A stretch of 23,368 nucleotides of DNA from positions 1 through 23,368 of IMG/VR virus record IMGVR_UViG_3300047089_000063; one strand, 5' to 3'. The notes below the pieces were generated by a model. The model was not told where the DNA came from. It made no database searches and saw only the letters and a list, made by a program, of their open reading frames with translations. Within the stretch, counting starts at the first letter, position 1. Every line of letters starts with the position of its first letter. This DNA comes from a virus. Shown here in pieces: positions 13,683 to 22,128 of the stretch. The translations under genes were made by a program, and so were the position numbers.

Positions 13683-15082
13683 TTCCACGAAGGCGTGCCG
13701 CTGTAGGCCACGCCGATCGTCTGTCCGGGCAATATCTCCATATAGCCAGGCGCCACGGCTCCGGTCTGATTGCCGTTGATCGACATCTGATTGAACCCGG
13801 TGGGATACACGCCACAGCGGTAGGGATACGGGTTGGTGACCGTGCTACTGGAAGCGGGGACCGCTGGCGGCGTGCTGATGTAACCCGTGCCTGTCATGCC
13901 GCGCACGTTCTCGAGGTTGAGGACGCCTGCCGCGATGGAGTAGCCGCCCGCGCTTGCCCAGGAGCCGCGCACGCCACCGCCCAGCCACGTAATGGTTGGC
14001 GCGTTCGCACCGCCGGCCTGCAACGCGACCGCCGCCTGTCCTGGCGTACCCGTATGATCGCATGATCCGACATTACAATGAATGATCTGCCAGCCGTAAG
14101 CGGCGTTATCAGTCGATCGCGCGACTATCCCAAACTGCACGGTGTCCAGATCGATGTCAGACATATGTCCATACGAATTTGGAGGGGTCTCGGACGCTCC
14201 GTCCGTCAACTGAATGCCGACATAACGATACAGCACGCCAACGCTTGCAATCGACAGGGCATCCGCCCGTGAGACGTTGATGCCAACGCCGTGGGTGAGC
14301 ACCCACGCATCGATCGGTTGGCCCACCGGAAGACCGAACATGGTATCCCAGAATGGTTCGATCATAACGTGGTTGATGTAGGTATAATCCGCGACCGTAT
14401 CCACATCGATGCCGATATAAAACGCGCCGATTTTGCAATCCTCGATCAAACTCCGCCCGCCGCGCACATCGATGCCGATGTAAGCGTTGGTGGTGGTCAC
14501 GCGCCGCACGTAGCAACGGTCGGCCATGTAGATGGCGGCTGGATAGACGTTCGGCGTCGTGGCCGATGCCAGCACCTGCTGCGGATAGTGGATCAGTACG
14601 TCCTGCAACGATGATCCGGTATTAAGAAACACCAACTGCGTGCCCGTCGAATTGGCGAGCAGTGTGCAGTATTTGTTGTTCACGAGCGGGTCGGTGTAGG
14701 CGTCGGGCGGCCCGGGTATCATGCCGCACAGCGCCACGTTCTCGGGAATATTGATCGGGTCGATCCGGTAGGCTCCGATCGGCACCACTACGAGGCCACC
14801 GCCCGCCGAGGACGCCGCGTTCAGCGCCGCGTTGAACGCCGCCGAGTCGTTGGTGGTGCCATCGCCAACCGCACCGTGCTCCCTGACGTTGATGCCCTGG
14901 CCGGCGATCCGCGCCGCCGTTTCGGCATTGAGCGCGGCCTGCGTGGCGAATGTGCCGCCCATGTAGGTTCGCACCGCCGGCATGGCGAAGCGCCCGGAGC
15001 CTGCTCGTTCGCCAACCACCGAGGAGCTGTCGTTAACGACGCCGAGATCCGGCATCTCGACGATGCGAATTGTGTTGCTCAT
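13667..15082 (-). CDS. Tailspike, beta-helix, shared anchor (copy 2)
   Basis: The ATG at 15082 overlaps the previous spike's stop (ATGA). The 471-residue product opens with an anchor nearly identical to that of the next gene upstream: IRIVEMPDLG, then VVGERAGSGRF (24 of 32 residues identical). A short helix AALNAETAARIA follows. From about residue 64, INVREHGAVGDGTTNDSAAF is the start pattern of pectate-lyase-like right-handed beta-helix domains, continuing to about residue 400 in short repeating strands (GIDVRGGRSLIEDCKIGAFY, GIDVDTVADYTYINHVMIEP). The C-terminus (GYMEILPGQTIGVAYSGTPS and on) is probably a trimerisation cap. Such spikes bind and often cut surface polysaccharide. Catalytic residues cannot be assigned by eye. 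Confidence 0.78.
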   Translation of the reverse strand: MSNTIRIVEMPDLGVVNDSSSVVGERAGSGRFAMPAVRTYMGGTFATQAALNAETAARIAGQGINVREHGAVGDGTTNDSAAFNAALNAASSAGGGLVVVPIGAYRIDPINIPENVALCGMIPGPPDAYTDPLVNNKYCTLLANSTGTQLVFLNTGSSLQDVLIHYPQQVLASATTPNVYPAAIYMADRCYVRRVTTTNAYIGIDVRGGRSLIEDCKIGAFYIGIDVDTVADYTYINHVMIEPFWDTMFGLPVGQPIDAWVLTHGVGINVSRADALSIASVGVLYRYVGIQLTDGASETPPNSYGHMSDIDLDTVQFGIVARSTDNAAYGWQIIHCNVGSCDHTGTPGQAAVALQAGGANAPTITWLGGGVRGSWASAGGYSIAAGVLNLENVRGMTGTGYISTPPAVPASSSTVTNPYPYRCGVYPTGFNQMSINGNQTGAVAPGYMEILPGQTIGVAYSGTPSWKWFSL

Positions 15083-16794
15083 AGGCAGCGTCCAATCTCT
15101 TGCCAGTTGCCTGAGGTAGTAAGCTGCACGGTAAGGCTGGAGTTGACATTAGCGATAAAGTTAGTCCTGCCGTTCAGCAGGAACTGCCCGGCGGTTCCAG
15201 CTGTGCCACTGGTAATGGTGATCGTGGCCTGGAAAAACAGCGTCACCGTCAACCCACCATAGGCCGCGTTGGTGCCGATGTTCTTACTATATGTCATGCT
15301 GCCGATCGTCGTGTTGCCGCTGATAATCACCTCGGGCATGGCGTCGCCGATGACGGCGGGTAGCGTTATCAGGCTCGCGCTGGGTATAATGTTGCTCACG
15401 ACCGTGGTGGCCCAGCCATTTGCCATATTGCCGCGCACCATGTACGGCCCGCTATTTGCGTCGATACCGAGCCACGGGACGCTGGTGACCGTGCCGGTGG
15501 CATTCCAGGCGATATTGTTGGTGACAGCGCCATTGCCGCCGGCCAGCTCTATCATGCTGGTGGTGTAGGTTCCGCTGGCCACCCGATTGAGCTGATTGCC
15601 GACGATGGCCACCGAGAAATAGTCGTTGGCTGACGCACAGTAGATAGCACGAACATCAATCAGCCCTGTTTCAAAGCTACAATCCGATACGATCAACCCG
15701 GCGGCGCCGCTCGCCACGTTGGAATAGACCAAGCTGTTATTGGCGATCCCGGTGCTGCCAGTGAAGAACTTGGCGCCGCGGACGGTGACGACACCGCCGG
15801 TATGCCGCACCGCGTTTTTCGCCTGCGTTGGATCGCCACCCACGCTGAATGTGCAGTTGTCGGTGAGGATGTTGCCGGCAGCCACCTCCAGGCCGCCGAA
15901 GGTATCGAAGCCACAGCCAACGATCGAGCCGTAGGTCCATCCAGGCCACGATCCGGACGGCTGGTTCTGGAACACCGCGGCCCGCCCCACCAGGAACAGC
16001 CCGCCCTTCCAGTCCAGGTAGTCATTCCGCAGGCTGAGAATGCCGTAACAGTTGGCGTCGTAGAAGATCTTCTGTTGGTTGGCGGTCATAATGCCGGTGT
16101 CGCTGAACGGCCACACCTCGCAGTCGGTGAACGAGGTCACATCAAGGTTGCCGTCGATGTAGATGTTCCGGCCATAGCAGGCGAAGTCGCAGGCGAACGC
16201 CCGGAACCCCCCGCAGTTACCGGCCATGTAGATGCCGTCTATCCCGCCCGCCAGGCGCACGTTCTCGAACTGACAGCGCGAGGCGGCATTGAGATAGAAC
16301 ACTGGCGGATAGCTGTTGAGCGAGGCGCGGACGGCGGTATTGGGCTGCGCGAGGGCCACAGTGAAGTCGGAGAAGTACTGGCACGCATCCGTTCCGGCAG
16401 TCGAGTTGGTGACATTGAAAATCCCGGCGCTGAAGCCGGCACTTGGCCCGCTTATCCTGATAAACGTGGCCTGGCGGCCGGCACCGCGGATTGCCTGACC
16501 GCGGGTGCTGCAATTGATCTGTGACGTGATGCGATAGTTGCCTGCCGGCATGAATACCGGCATTCCGGTTGCCACGGCGGCCTGGATCGCTGTGCTGTCG
16601 TCGGCGGCGCCATCACCCAACGCGCCGTAATCACGCACATTGGCGACCCCGGTTCCACTGCTGCCGACAGAGACGTAGTCGCGCAGCGCGGTAGCGGAAA
16701 AGCGGCCCGATCCTGCGCGCTCCCCGACGAACGAGGTGGCGTCGGTGACCGTTCCGAGGTCCGGCATCTCGATGATGCGGATGCTGCCGCTCAT
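15079..16794 (-). CDS. Tailspike, beta-helix, shared anchor (copy 1)
   Basis: The ATG at 16794 overlaps the upstream stop (ATGA); the longer upstream frame is a shadow. The product has 571 residues. Residues 1-32 are the anchor (IRIIEMPDLG, FVGERAGSGRF). Around residues 51-90, ANVRDYGALGDGAADDSTAI and MPVFMPAGNYRITSQINCST give the classic entry into a pectate-lyase-like beta-helix, which runs to about residue 500 with short Gly/Asn-rich rungs (YGRNIYIDGNLDVTSFTDCE, DYLDWKGGLFLVGRAAVFQN). The C-terminal strands (TVTLFFQATITITSGTAGTA) form a separate cap. It should recognise or degrade host surface glycan. The body differs from copy 2, pointing to different targets. Confidence 0.8.
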   Translation of the reverse strand: MSGSIRIIEMPDLGTVTDATSFVGERAGSGRFSATALRDYVSVGSSGTGVANVRDYGALGDGAADDSTAIQAAVATGMPVFMPAGNYRITSQINCSTRGQAIRGAGRQATFIRISGPSAGFSAGIFNVTNSTAGTDACQYFSDFTVALAQPNTAVRASLNSYPPVFYLNAASRCQFENVRLAGGIDGIYMAGNCGGFRAFACDFACYGRNIYIDGNLDVTSFTDCEVWPFSDTGIMTANQQKIFYDANCYGILSLRNDYLDWKGGLFLVGRAAVFQNQPSGSWPGWTYGSIVGCGFDTFGGLEVAAGNILTDNCTFSVGGDPTQAKNAVRHTGGVVTVRGAKFFTGSTGIANNSLVYSNVASGAAGLIVSDCSFETGLIDVRAIYCASANDYFSVAIVGNQLNRVASGTYTTSMIELAGGNGAVTNNIAWNATGTVTSVPWLGIDANSGPYMVRGNMANGWATTVVSNIIPSASLITLPAVIGDAMPEVIISGNTTIGSMTYSKNIGTNAAYGGLTVTLFFQATITITSGTAGTAGQFLLNGRTNFIANVNSSLTVQLTTSGNWQEIGRCL

Positions 16795-17315
16795 GCCAGG
16801 ACTTGCTCCTCGATGTCGCTGTGGATCGGGATATAAGTATCGGTCTCCAGGATGGGTGCTGCGAACGAGAACGTCATGCCGACCATGCGGACGTGGAGGA
16901 TGCCGGTCATCAGCACCTCGACGCCCTGCGTGTCGTAGTTGAGTTGCACAGCCCAGCGGCAGCGACGTGGCCAGCCCGACATGGTGCCGGAGGGGAAGCT
17001 GATGTCGAACGCGCCCAGCGCATCCGAGATCACGCCAGTCCCCACCCATAGCACCGTCTGCGGGCACTGCGGCCAGTGCCAGTAAGCACCATAGTCCCAC
17101 GAGGAGCGGCCGTGCTGATCCGGCCAGACCAGCATTTGCAGCACCGGGCCGCCGATGCCACCGGACAGGTCGATGCCCTGCGCGCAGACGCTATCGCTGT
17201 CGACCACGGTAACGCGGAGGAACAGCGAGTCGGCGCGGCCGAGCACGAGGTCGCGGCGCGGGATGTGGACCGGCGAGGTGCGCATGTAGGGCACCGTCAT
17301 GGCGAACGAGGGCAT
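16791..17315 (-). CDS. Hypothetical late protein in adhesin cassette
   Basis: The ATG at 17315 has AGAGGA upstream. The 174-residue product is mostly beta: RRDLVLGRADSLFLRVTVVD, a Trp/Gly-rich middle (SSWDYGAYWHWPQCPQTVLW), then GAFDISFPSGTM, CRWAVQLNYDTQGVEVLMTG and ILHVRMVGMTFSF. The pattern of a first strand pair, a variable middle and a final LxxGxLxVR-like strand resembles baseplate or fibre-attachment domains (BppU-like) in other phages, but only loosely. It lies between the SPRY-like protein and the first tailspike and overlaps the latter (ATGA). It may be an adaptor for one of these adhesins. Low certainty on function, good certainty that it is coding. Confidence 0.6.
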   Translation of the reverse strand: MPSFAMTVPYMRTSPVHIPRRDLVLGRADSLFLRVTVVDSDSVCAQGIDLSGGIGGPVLQMLVWPDQHGRSSWDYGAYWHWPQCPQTVLWVGTGVISDALGAFDISFPSGTMSGWPRRCRWAVQLNYDTQGVEVLMTGILHVRMVGMTFSFAAPILETDTYIPIHSDIEEQVLA

Positions 17316-17326
17316 CGGCTATTCCT

Positions 17327-18505
17327 CTATCCGATCATCGTGACGATGGGGCCGTTGAGGACGGTAGGCGCTGGTGGCCATCCGGCTGTGTAGCCGCTCG
17401 GTACCGTGCCGCTAAATGCGCTGTCACCGAAATTGCCAGTGAACACGCACTGAATAGAGAGTTGCACGGCGGCAACCGGACAAATCGTGGCGCCGGTAAT
17501 AGCTGAGAAGCTGACGCCACCGGCCACGCCTGGGGCATACGTGGCATTGCCGTTCCAGTTGCCGGCGGGTGCAACCCGGAACCAGATGAGACTATTGGTT
17601 AGATCGGCCGCAATCCCGATAACATCCCCGTCTGCCCTGGCACCGATGCTGACACCAGTGACGCTGCCATTTACATAAATGTTACCCGCTGGAATGACAG
17701 TAGCGGCGCCCACGCTGCCGCTACTGGACATCGATGACAAAGCAGCAGTGGTGTTTGCTATCCCGACAGGGGGTGAGCCAGCCCCCGCCCACGTCGAAGC
17801 TGAGATTTCAAAGTAAGCCTTGCCCGAGGTCATCGCTTTCGTAGATCGAACGCCCTGAGTGCCGTTGACGAGCGTAGCGGTCAGGCTGCCGCCGGATAAG
17901 GTGACGCTAGACGTTTTGTCGCTCGGGTTCCAAGTGGCGTGGGCAAGAACCTGCGCGGGAAACCCAGATGTAAAGCCGCTTGGCACCCCGCCAACGAATG
18001 CGCTGTCACCGAAATTCGCAGTGACCGCATCACCAGACGCAAAGAACAGTCCCGCCGGGGACATGCCGTTAGCGGCGATGGCAGACACCGACAGGCCGCC
18101 AAGTGGGGTGGCCGGGTTGGCGGTGCCACTGCCGTTCCAGTTGCCGGCGGGTGCTACGCGAAACCATATGCTGTTGGTGCCACAGTCCACCGCAACGCCG
18201 ATGACATCGCCGGCAGATCGCGCACCCAGAGATGAACCGCTGTTGCTGCCATTGATGAAGATCGCGCCGCTCAGGATCACCACGGCATTGTGGCCGGCAG
18301 ACGGAAAGCCCCCGACATTGCTAATGCCGACCTGCGTCGATCCGTTAGTCCAGGTGGTCGGCTTCAGCTCGAAATAATACTTGCCGGTGGTCTGCTTATC
18401 GACAGCCCTGATCCACGACGTGGTCGATGTCGCGGTCGCGGTAAGATTGCCGCCGCTGAGGGTTACCGATACGAGATCATTCGGGTCCCAGGTGGTGTTG
18501 GCCAC
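17327..18505 (-). CDS. Tandem SPRY-like adhesin
   Basis: The GTG start at 18505 lies three bases after the upstream stop. The 392-residue product consists of two homologous domains, about 1-183 and 184-392. Each runs TWxPxD, VTLSGG, a GKxYFE strand, VGI, a GDVIG(V/I)A strand and WFRVAPAGNWNG (114-125 and 308-319, identical), and ends NFGDSAF...VPSG. This order (GKxYFE, IGV, GDVIGVAxD, I/VWFR) is that of SPRY domains, beta-sandwich binding modules known in eukaryotes and in some phage structural proteins. A 25-base DNA repeat (17548-17572 and 18130-18154) lies in the WFR region. It probably serves as a receptor- or glycan-binding virion protein. No anchor to the tail is obvious. Confidence 0.7.
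   Translation of the reverse strand: MANTTWDPNDLVSVTLSGGNLTATATSTTSWIRAVDKQTTGKYYFELKPTTWTNGSTQVGISNVGGFPSAGHNAVVILSGAIFINGSNSGSSLGARSAGDVIGVAVDCGTNSIWFRVAPAGNWNGSGTANPATPLGGLSVSAIAANGMSPAGLFFASGDAVTANFGDSAFVGGVPSGFTSGFPAQVLAHATWNPSDKTSSVTLSGGSLTATLVNGTQGVRSTKAMTSGKAYFEISASTWAGAGSPPVGIANTTAALSSMSSSGSVGAATVIPAGNIYVNGSVTGVSIGARADGDVIGIAADLTNSLIWFRVAPAGNWNGNATYAPGVAGGVSFSAITGATICPVAAVQLSIQCVFTGNFGDSAFSGTVPSGYTAGWPPAPTVLNGPIVTMIG
17548..17572. repeat. 25-bp direct repeat in SPRY-like gene, copy 1
   Basis: Identical over 25 bases to 18130-18154. Both encode the APAGNWNG part of the duplicated domain. The rest of the two domains has diverged at DNA level, so this is either a strongly conserved core or a trace of gene conversion between the halves. 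Confidence 0.7.
18130..18154. repeat. 25-bp direct repeat in SPRY-like gene, copy 2
   Basis: Second copy of the repeat at 17548-17572, 582 bases away, in the N-terminal domain. The distance is one domain length (194 codons). Confidence 0.7.
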
Positions 18506-18508
18506 CGC

Positions 18509-19162
18509 TCAAGCCCACGTCACGGCGAGCGACAGCAGCGCATCGGTCGGGCTGCTGGTTGCTGATGTGATCACCGCTGTGATGCGCTGGCCTGCTGTGA
18601 ACGTATTCGCAGCCGTTGCATTGGTGGTCGCAGGCGTTGCACTGCTCACTGCCACTGCGCTCAACCCTGTCACGTTGGTGCCGTTGATCTGGATCGCAAC
18701 GCTGAATGAGCCATTGCCGGTGAAGTAGGTCAGGCTGTTGATGGTGCCGTTGTATGGCACATCATAGGCCAGCCAGACGGTGTCGTTGGCAACGATGGCA
18801 CCAGTGACCCATTGAGCTTGCAGGCGCGCGGTGTTGCGGGACGTGCCGGCTGGTCCTGTGGCCCCTGTCGCGCCGGCTGGCCCGGTGGCTCCCGTTGGAC
18901 CAGCAGGCCCCGTTGCGCCAGTTGGTCCGGTCGATCCAGTGGCCCCCGCTGGCCCTGTCGGGCCTATGGCGCCAGGCGGCCCAGGAACCGCGCTGCCAGC
19001 GCCAGTGGGGCCTTGTGGTCCTACCGGGCCAGTCGCCCCAGGTGGCCCAGGGAAGCCCTGCGGGCCTCTCCAGCCCTCGCCCACCGGATCGCATGGCACG
19101 TCTGGCGGCTGCGGGTTGCCGGCGAAGGACGGGCCGCCGGGGATGCTCACGCCGTCAGGCAT
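18509..19162 (-). CDS. Collagen-like tail fibre protein
   Basis: The ATG at 19162 overlaps the upstream gene by 8 bases. The 217-residue product has a Pro-rich N-terminus ([20 protein letters not shown]), then a collagen-like region at residues 33-106 of Gly-X-Y triplets ([19 protein letters not shown] onward), broken once by an AGSAVP interruption near 55-60. The C-terminal 110 residues are beta-rich ([60 protein letters not shown]). Phage collagen-like regions make trimeric rods joining the tail to a receptor-binding head. The final domain would be that head or a trimerisation unit. Similar triplets occur in the fibre gene upstream. Confidence 0.75.
   Translation of the reverse strand: MPDGVSIPGGPSFAGNPQPPDVPCDPVGEGWRGPQGFPGPPGATGPVGPQGPTGAGSAVPGPPGAIGPTGPAGATGSTGPTGATGPAGPTGATGPAGATGATGPAGTSRNTARLQAQWVTGAIVANDTVWLAYDVPYNGTINSLTYFTGNGSFSVAIQINGTNVTGLSAVAVSSATPATTNATAANTFTAGQRITAVITSATSSPTDALLSLAVTWA
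18845..19066 (-). repeat. Collagen-triplet coding repeat
   Basis: The DNA encodes about 24 Gly-X-Y triplets rich in GPT, GPA and GAT units. It is the kind of low-complexity tract that can expand or contract by slippage or recombination, changing fibre length. Confidence 0.7.
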
Positions 19163-19346
19163 TGTCAGCGTCCTCCATGGAGAACCGCGGCTGCGACTGC
19201 TGCTGTAGCTGCTGCATCAGGGCGTCGATGATGGGGCGCACCACGCGATGCTGGCCCATGTCCAAATGCCCCAGCACCGCCTCCCATTGCTGCGCGGTGA
19301 GCGTGGCAGAGAGTTGGCGCGAGGGTTCGATTGGCTGCATGTCCAT
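19155..19346 (-). CDS. Small late protein between fibre genes
   Basis: The ATG at 19346 lies four bases after the fibre stop. The 63-residue product is helical ([20 protein letters not shown] and [16 protein letters not shown]) with a polar tail. Small proteins with an LTxQQWxxVL start sit beside tail-fibre genes in other phages, which I recall only generally. It might be a fibre assembly factor or a hinge subunit. Overlap with the collagen-like gene suggests coupled translation. Confidence 0.6.
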   Translation of the reverse strand: MDMQPIEPSRQLSATLTAQQWEAVLGHLDMGQHRVVRPIIDALMQQLQQQSQPRFSMEDADNA

Positions 19347-19350
19347 GTGC

Positions 19351-20871
19351 CTAGTTCGCCATCATCGTCTGCCAGTTTGCGCCGTCGCATTGCAGCCAGC
19401 AGAACTTGCTCGGGCCAGCGGGCATGATTGCCGTCCCGGCGCCGCCGCCAGCGAACGGAAACACGTTGGCGCTGGCTGAAATGACTGCGAACGCCACAGC
19501 GTTTTTCAGGATCAGGATGCGCCCTGTATTGCTACTCGCTGTTGGTAGCGTCAGCGTCAGCGTGCCGCTTTGAGCCAATAGCAGCGTAACATCCGTTGCC
19601 GATACCGTGTACGTCGTGCCGCCGATGACGGCAGGGGCAACACCAGAAAGGGCGCCGTTCAGTTTAAGGCTGCTAACCGGAGCATTCAGATCAATGCTGC
19701 TCGTGGCGAACGATGCGACATCTGTGCCGGCCACCATCATTTTGTGCGCGTTGCCCGCTGGCAGGACATAATTGAGCCGCCCACCGGTAACACTGAACCC
19801 GACGAGGCCGGGGTATAGCGCAATATGGCGCGAGAGGTCCGTGTTGCTTGACGGCGCTGGCGATGTTGGGAACGTGAGACCGTTGTAAAACGTGGTCATC
19901 CCGGTGCTGTCGATCGCCAGTCTATTGGTGACTGTGCCCGCAGTATCGATCTCACCGAGAGTAAACCCGCCGCTCCCGCCGCCCTTCTGATTGAGCAGCC
20001 ATGTCGCGCCATCGCCGCTATTCTTGTTCCACATCAGCCAAGTGCCACCGGCACTGGTCGTGGAGGTATGCCCCTGCACGTTGATGGCACCAGCAGGTCC
20101 AGTGACCATACCGGCGTTGGCAAAAACGTTCCCGGCACTCGTTACGATGAAGTTTGCTGACCCAGACAGAAAGCCCTCTATGAAGTTTGTCCAGGCGCCT
20201 GAACCTGGGCTGTCGCTGATACGCAGCCCCGTCTTCGATGTGGCAAGGTCTGCCTCCAGCAATAAACCGAAGGAGTCATTGCTTTGCGGATTGTGAGCGC
20301 CAAGCTGTGCCCGAATAGCTTGCACGCTTGCTCCGGTCGTCGGTGCCATCCGAGTGGAGACGCCCTCAAGGATCGCGGTAAACCCATTACCCGCACTCGC
20401 CACATCCACCAAAATGCCCCCGGCGTCCGAGTTGGGTCCGCCCTGGCGCACGTAGGAATACAGCCCATCGATCTCACCGACTTGCGTCGTCGTCAGATAG
20501 TTCTGTTTATAGTGATTGATGCTCAACCCAAGCTGTGCTGACGATGGTCCGTTGGTGCCCGATCCAGTCGCTGTTGAATTGATATACTGCGCGGCGTTGG
20601 GCGTGGTCGTCGCCATGACAGACGGCTGCACAGTAACATGCCCCGTCACCGTGCCGCCGGTCAGCGGCAGCGCTGCGATCCATGCCGGCGTCGTGCCACC
20701 CCGACCATAGATCGTGCCGTCAGCAGGCGCCTCGGGGAACGCGGGGCCAGGGATTCCTTGGGGTCCGACCGGACCTGGGACGCCTTGGGGTCCAGCCGGT
20801 CCGACCCACGCAGCCGGGTTCGGCGGGCCGGATGCAGTACTATAATCGCTGTACGAAAGTTTGTAGGCCAT
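19351..20871 (-). CDS. Tail fibre protein with short collagen segment
   Basis: The ATG at 20871 has GGAG nine bases upstream, within a GGAGC/GCTCC inverted repeat. The product has 506 residues. The N-terminus, MAYKLSYSDYSTASGPPNPA, leads to a collagen-like stretch at residues 24-43 (VGPAGPQGVPGPVGPQGIPG). IYGRGGTTPAWIAALPLTGG is a typical fibre motif. The long middle (about 80-400) has phage side-fibre character (QYINSTATGSGTNGPSSAQL, INVQGHTSTTSAGGTWLMWN). The end, TLTLPTASSNTGRILILKNA to SKFCWLQCDGANWQTMMAN, is a C-terminal domain common in fibre proteins. It should bind a receptor. No dedicated chaperone is evident unless the 63-residue protein serves. Confidence 0.75.
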   Translation of the reverse strand: MAYKLSYSDYSTASGPPNPAAWVGPAGPQGVPGPVGPQGIPGPAFPEAPADGTIYGRGGTTPAWIAALPLTGGTVTGHVTVQPSVMATTTPNAAQYINSTATGSGTNGPSSAQLGLSINHYKQNYLTTTQVGEIDGLYSYVRQGGPNSDAGGILVDVASAGNGFTAILEGVSTRMAPTTGASVQAIRAQLGAHNPQSNDSFGLLLEADLATSKTGLRISDSPGSGAWTNFIEGFLSGSANFIVTSAGNVFANAGMVTGPAGAINVQGHTSTTSAGGTWLMWNKNSGDGATWLLNQKGGGSGGFTLGEIDTAGTVTNRLAIDSTGMTTFYNGLTFPTSPAPSSNTDLSRHIALYPGLVGFSVTGGRLNYVLPAGNAHKMMVAGTDVASFATSSIDLNAPVSSLKLNGALSGVAPAVIGGTTYTVSATDVTLLLAQSGTLTLTLPTASSNTGRILILKNAVAFAVISASANVFPFAGGGAGTAIMPAGPSKFCWLQCDGANWQTMMAN

Positions 20872-20892
20872 GAGGAGCGTGCTCCACTGGTG

Positions 20893-21537
20893 TTAGAAGT
20901 ACGCGGTGGACACCGTCTCGCCGCTGCTCGGCAGCGCCACATAGCGATAGATCGCCACCATCGCGTCGGCGGTGTCCTTCGGGTCAGTGTCGCCGCCGAA
21001 CAGCGGTGCCAGCGCATCAGCCGCAAGTGTGGCATAGGGATCGGAGAGCGGGTCAGGTATGTCTTGGATGCTCCACCGAGCGATGCCACGCATAACGAGG
21101 TCGTCGTGGACTGCCTGCACCGCCTGCTGGGCGTTGGTGTCGGCCGACAGCACCATGGCACCCTTGCGGATGCGCGCCTCGAGTAGCGCGACCATCGCCG
21201 GATCGATGGCCTTGCCGAAGCTGCTGCCCGCCATCGCCGCGGTGAGCTTGGTATATTCCTCGGTGAACGCGCGCGGGATGCTGCCGGAGGGCCACCACAC
21301 CACCCCCTGCGCATCCAGCGCGGCATGCACGGACGACACCTTATCGAGCATCAGCGCCTGGTCGGACGGGATTGGCGTTTCGTCCGAGGCAATCACGCCT
21401 AGCTCGATCAGGGCGTTCGTGGCGATGGTTGCAGCCGGAACCATCTCAGTGAGCGTGGGGCTGTCGTCCAAAGGCACGATGCGCACGCCGAGACGACGCA
21501 ACGCCTGCTGTGCGATCGTGCCGATGGAGACCGTCAT
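20893..21537 (-). CDS. Head-tail adaptor candidate (P22 gp4-like)
   Basis: The ATG at 21537 follows the previous stop by one base; the longer frame is a shadow. The product has 214 residues. It begins MTVSIGTIAQQALRRLGVRI, a helix typical of P22 gp4-type tail accessory factors (ALRKLGV in gp4). Further helices NALIELGVIASDETPIPSD, RAFTEEYTKLTAAMAGSSF and MVALLEARIRKGAMVLSADT follow. It is longer than P22 gp4 (about 166 residues) and has an extra C-terminal part ending in AIYRYVALPSSGETVSTAYF. The role would be the ring between portal and tail hub; the gp10-like hub gene in the same operon supports it. The match is weak and partial. Confidence 0.55.
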   Translation of the reverse strand: MTVSIGTIAQQALRRLGVRIVPLDDSPTLTEMVPAATIATNALIELGVIASDETPIPSDQALMLDKVSSVHAALDAQGVVWWPSGSIPRAFTEEYTKLTAAMAGSSFGKAIDPAMVALLEARIRKGAMVLSADTNAQQAVQAVHDDLVMRGIARWSIQDIPDPLSDPYATLAADALAPLFGGDTDPKDTADAMVAIYRYVALPSSGETVSTAYF

Positions 21538-21538
21538 C

Positions 21539-22111
21539 TCAGGCCACCACGACGCCGACCGACGGAGGCGCTGCCGCCGATCCAGCAGCATTGGTCGCCG
21601 TCACCGTGCAGGTCGCTGTGCCACCCACATCGGCGGCCTGCACGTCGTAGGTCGCGGCGTCAGTGCCGACGGCAGTGCCGTTGACCTGCCAGGCGTAGGC
21701 GTAGCTGGTGGGCTCGCCGCTCCACTCGCCCTGCGTGCAGGTCAGCGTGGCGCCGGCCTGGGTGACCGCTGGCACGGTGGTGTTGACCGGCGCGGTGGCC
21801 GTGCCACCGTTGCCACCGTTGCCGCCCTCTGGTGGCACCTCGACCTCAGCGCCAGGGTCGGCCGGATCAACGCCCAGCTCCACGTATCCCGCATCACGCA
21901 GCATCGTGTTGTGCTCAATGTTGTCGTAGACGCCGCGGGCGCCGGCCGATGCGGCACTGTCCGGCGGCAGCACCACCGTAGCGCCCTGGATGCCGGCGAT
22001 CTGTTCGGGCGTGGGCGGCTCGATGCCGAGTTCGGACGCCGCCGCAGTGATGGACGCCGACACGGCTGGCAGCGGCCGGCGTTCACGACGCGGCGTGTGT
22101 TGCTCTTCCAT
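21539..22111 (-). CDS. Ig-like domain virion protein
   Basis: The ATG at 22111 has AGGAGA upstream. The product has 190 residues. The first 90 are polar with a helix ASITAAASELGIEPPTPEQI and a motif GARGVYDNIEHNTMLRDAGY. A Gly/Asn/Pro linker (EVPPEGGNGGNGG) leads to residues about 105-190, which carry an Ig-like bacterial or phage fold: APVNTTVPAVTQAGATLTCT, EWSGEPTSYAYAWQVNGTAV, then GGTATCTVTATNAAGSA with the usual paired cysteines and Trp. Ig-like domains on phage heads and tails bind carbohydrates weakly. Directly after the capsid gene, it could be a head decoration or linker protein. Domain call firm; place in the virion inferred. Confidence 0.7.
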   Translation of the reverse strand: MEEQHTPRRERRPLPAVSASITAAASELGIEPPTPEQIAGIQGATVVLPPDSAASAGARGVYDNIEHNTMLRDAGYVELGVDPADPGAEVEVPPEGGNGGNGGTATAPVNTTVPAVTQAGATLTCTQGEWSGEPTSYAYAWQVNGTAVGTDAATYDVQAADVGGTATCTVTATNAAGSAAAPPSVGVVVA

Positions 22112-22128
22112 TGGATGTCTCCTGTGAG

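Noticed and set aside
12711-13706. Long plus-strand frame of 331 codons opposite the gp10-like gene
   Set aside because: Arg/His-rich shadow without a start signal or domain; the opposite strand encodes a recognisable tail protein.
16795-17100. N-terminal extension of the first tailspike
   Set aside because: It overlaps the neighbouring 174-residue gene in another frame, and the conserved anchor starts at the ATG at 16794.
18845-19066. CRISPR-like repetition
   Set aside because: The periodicity is the 9-base codon pattern of collagen triplets; there are no spacers.
18831-19208. Plus-strand Pro/Val repeat protein opposite the collagen-like gene
   Set aside because: The repeats are the antisense of the Gly-X-Y codons, not an independent protein.
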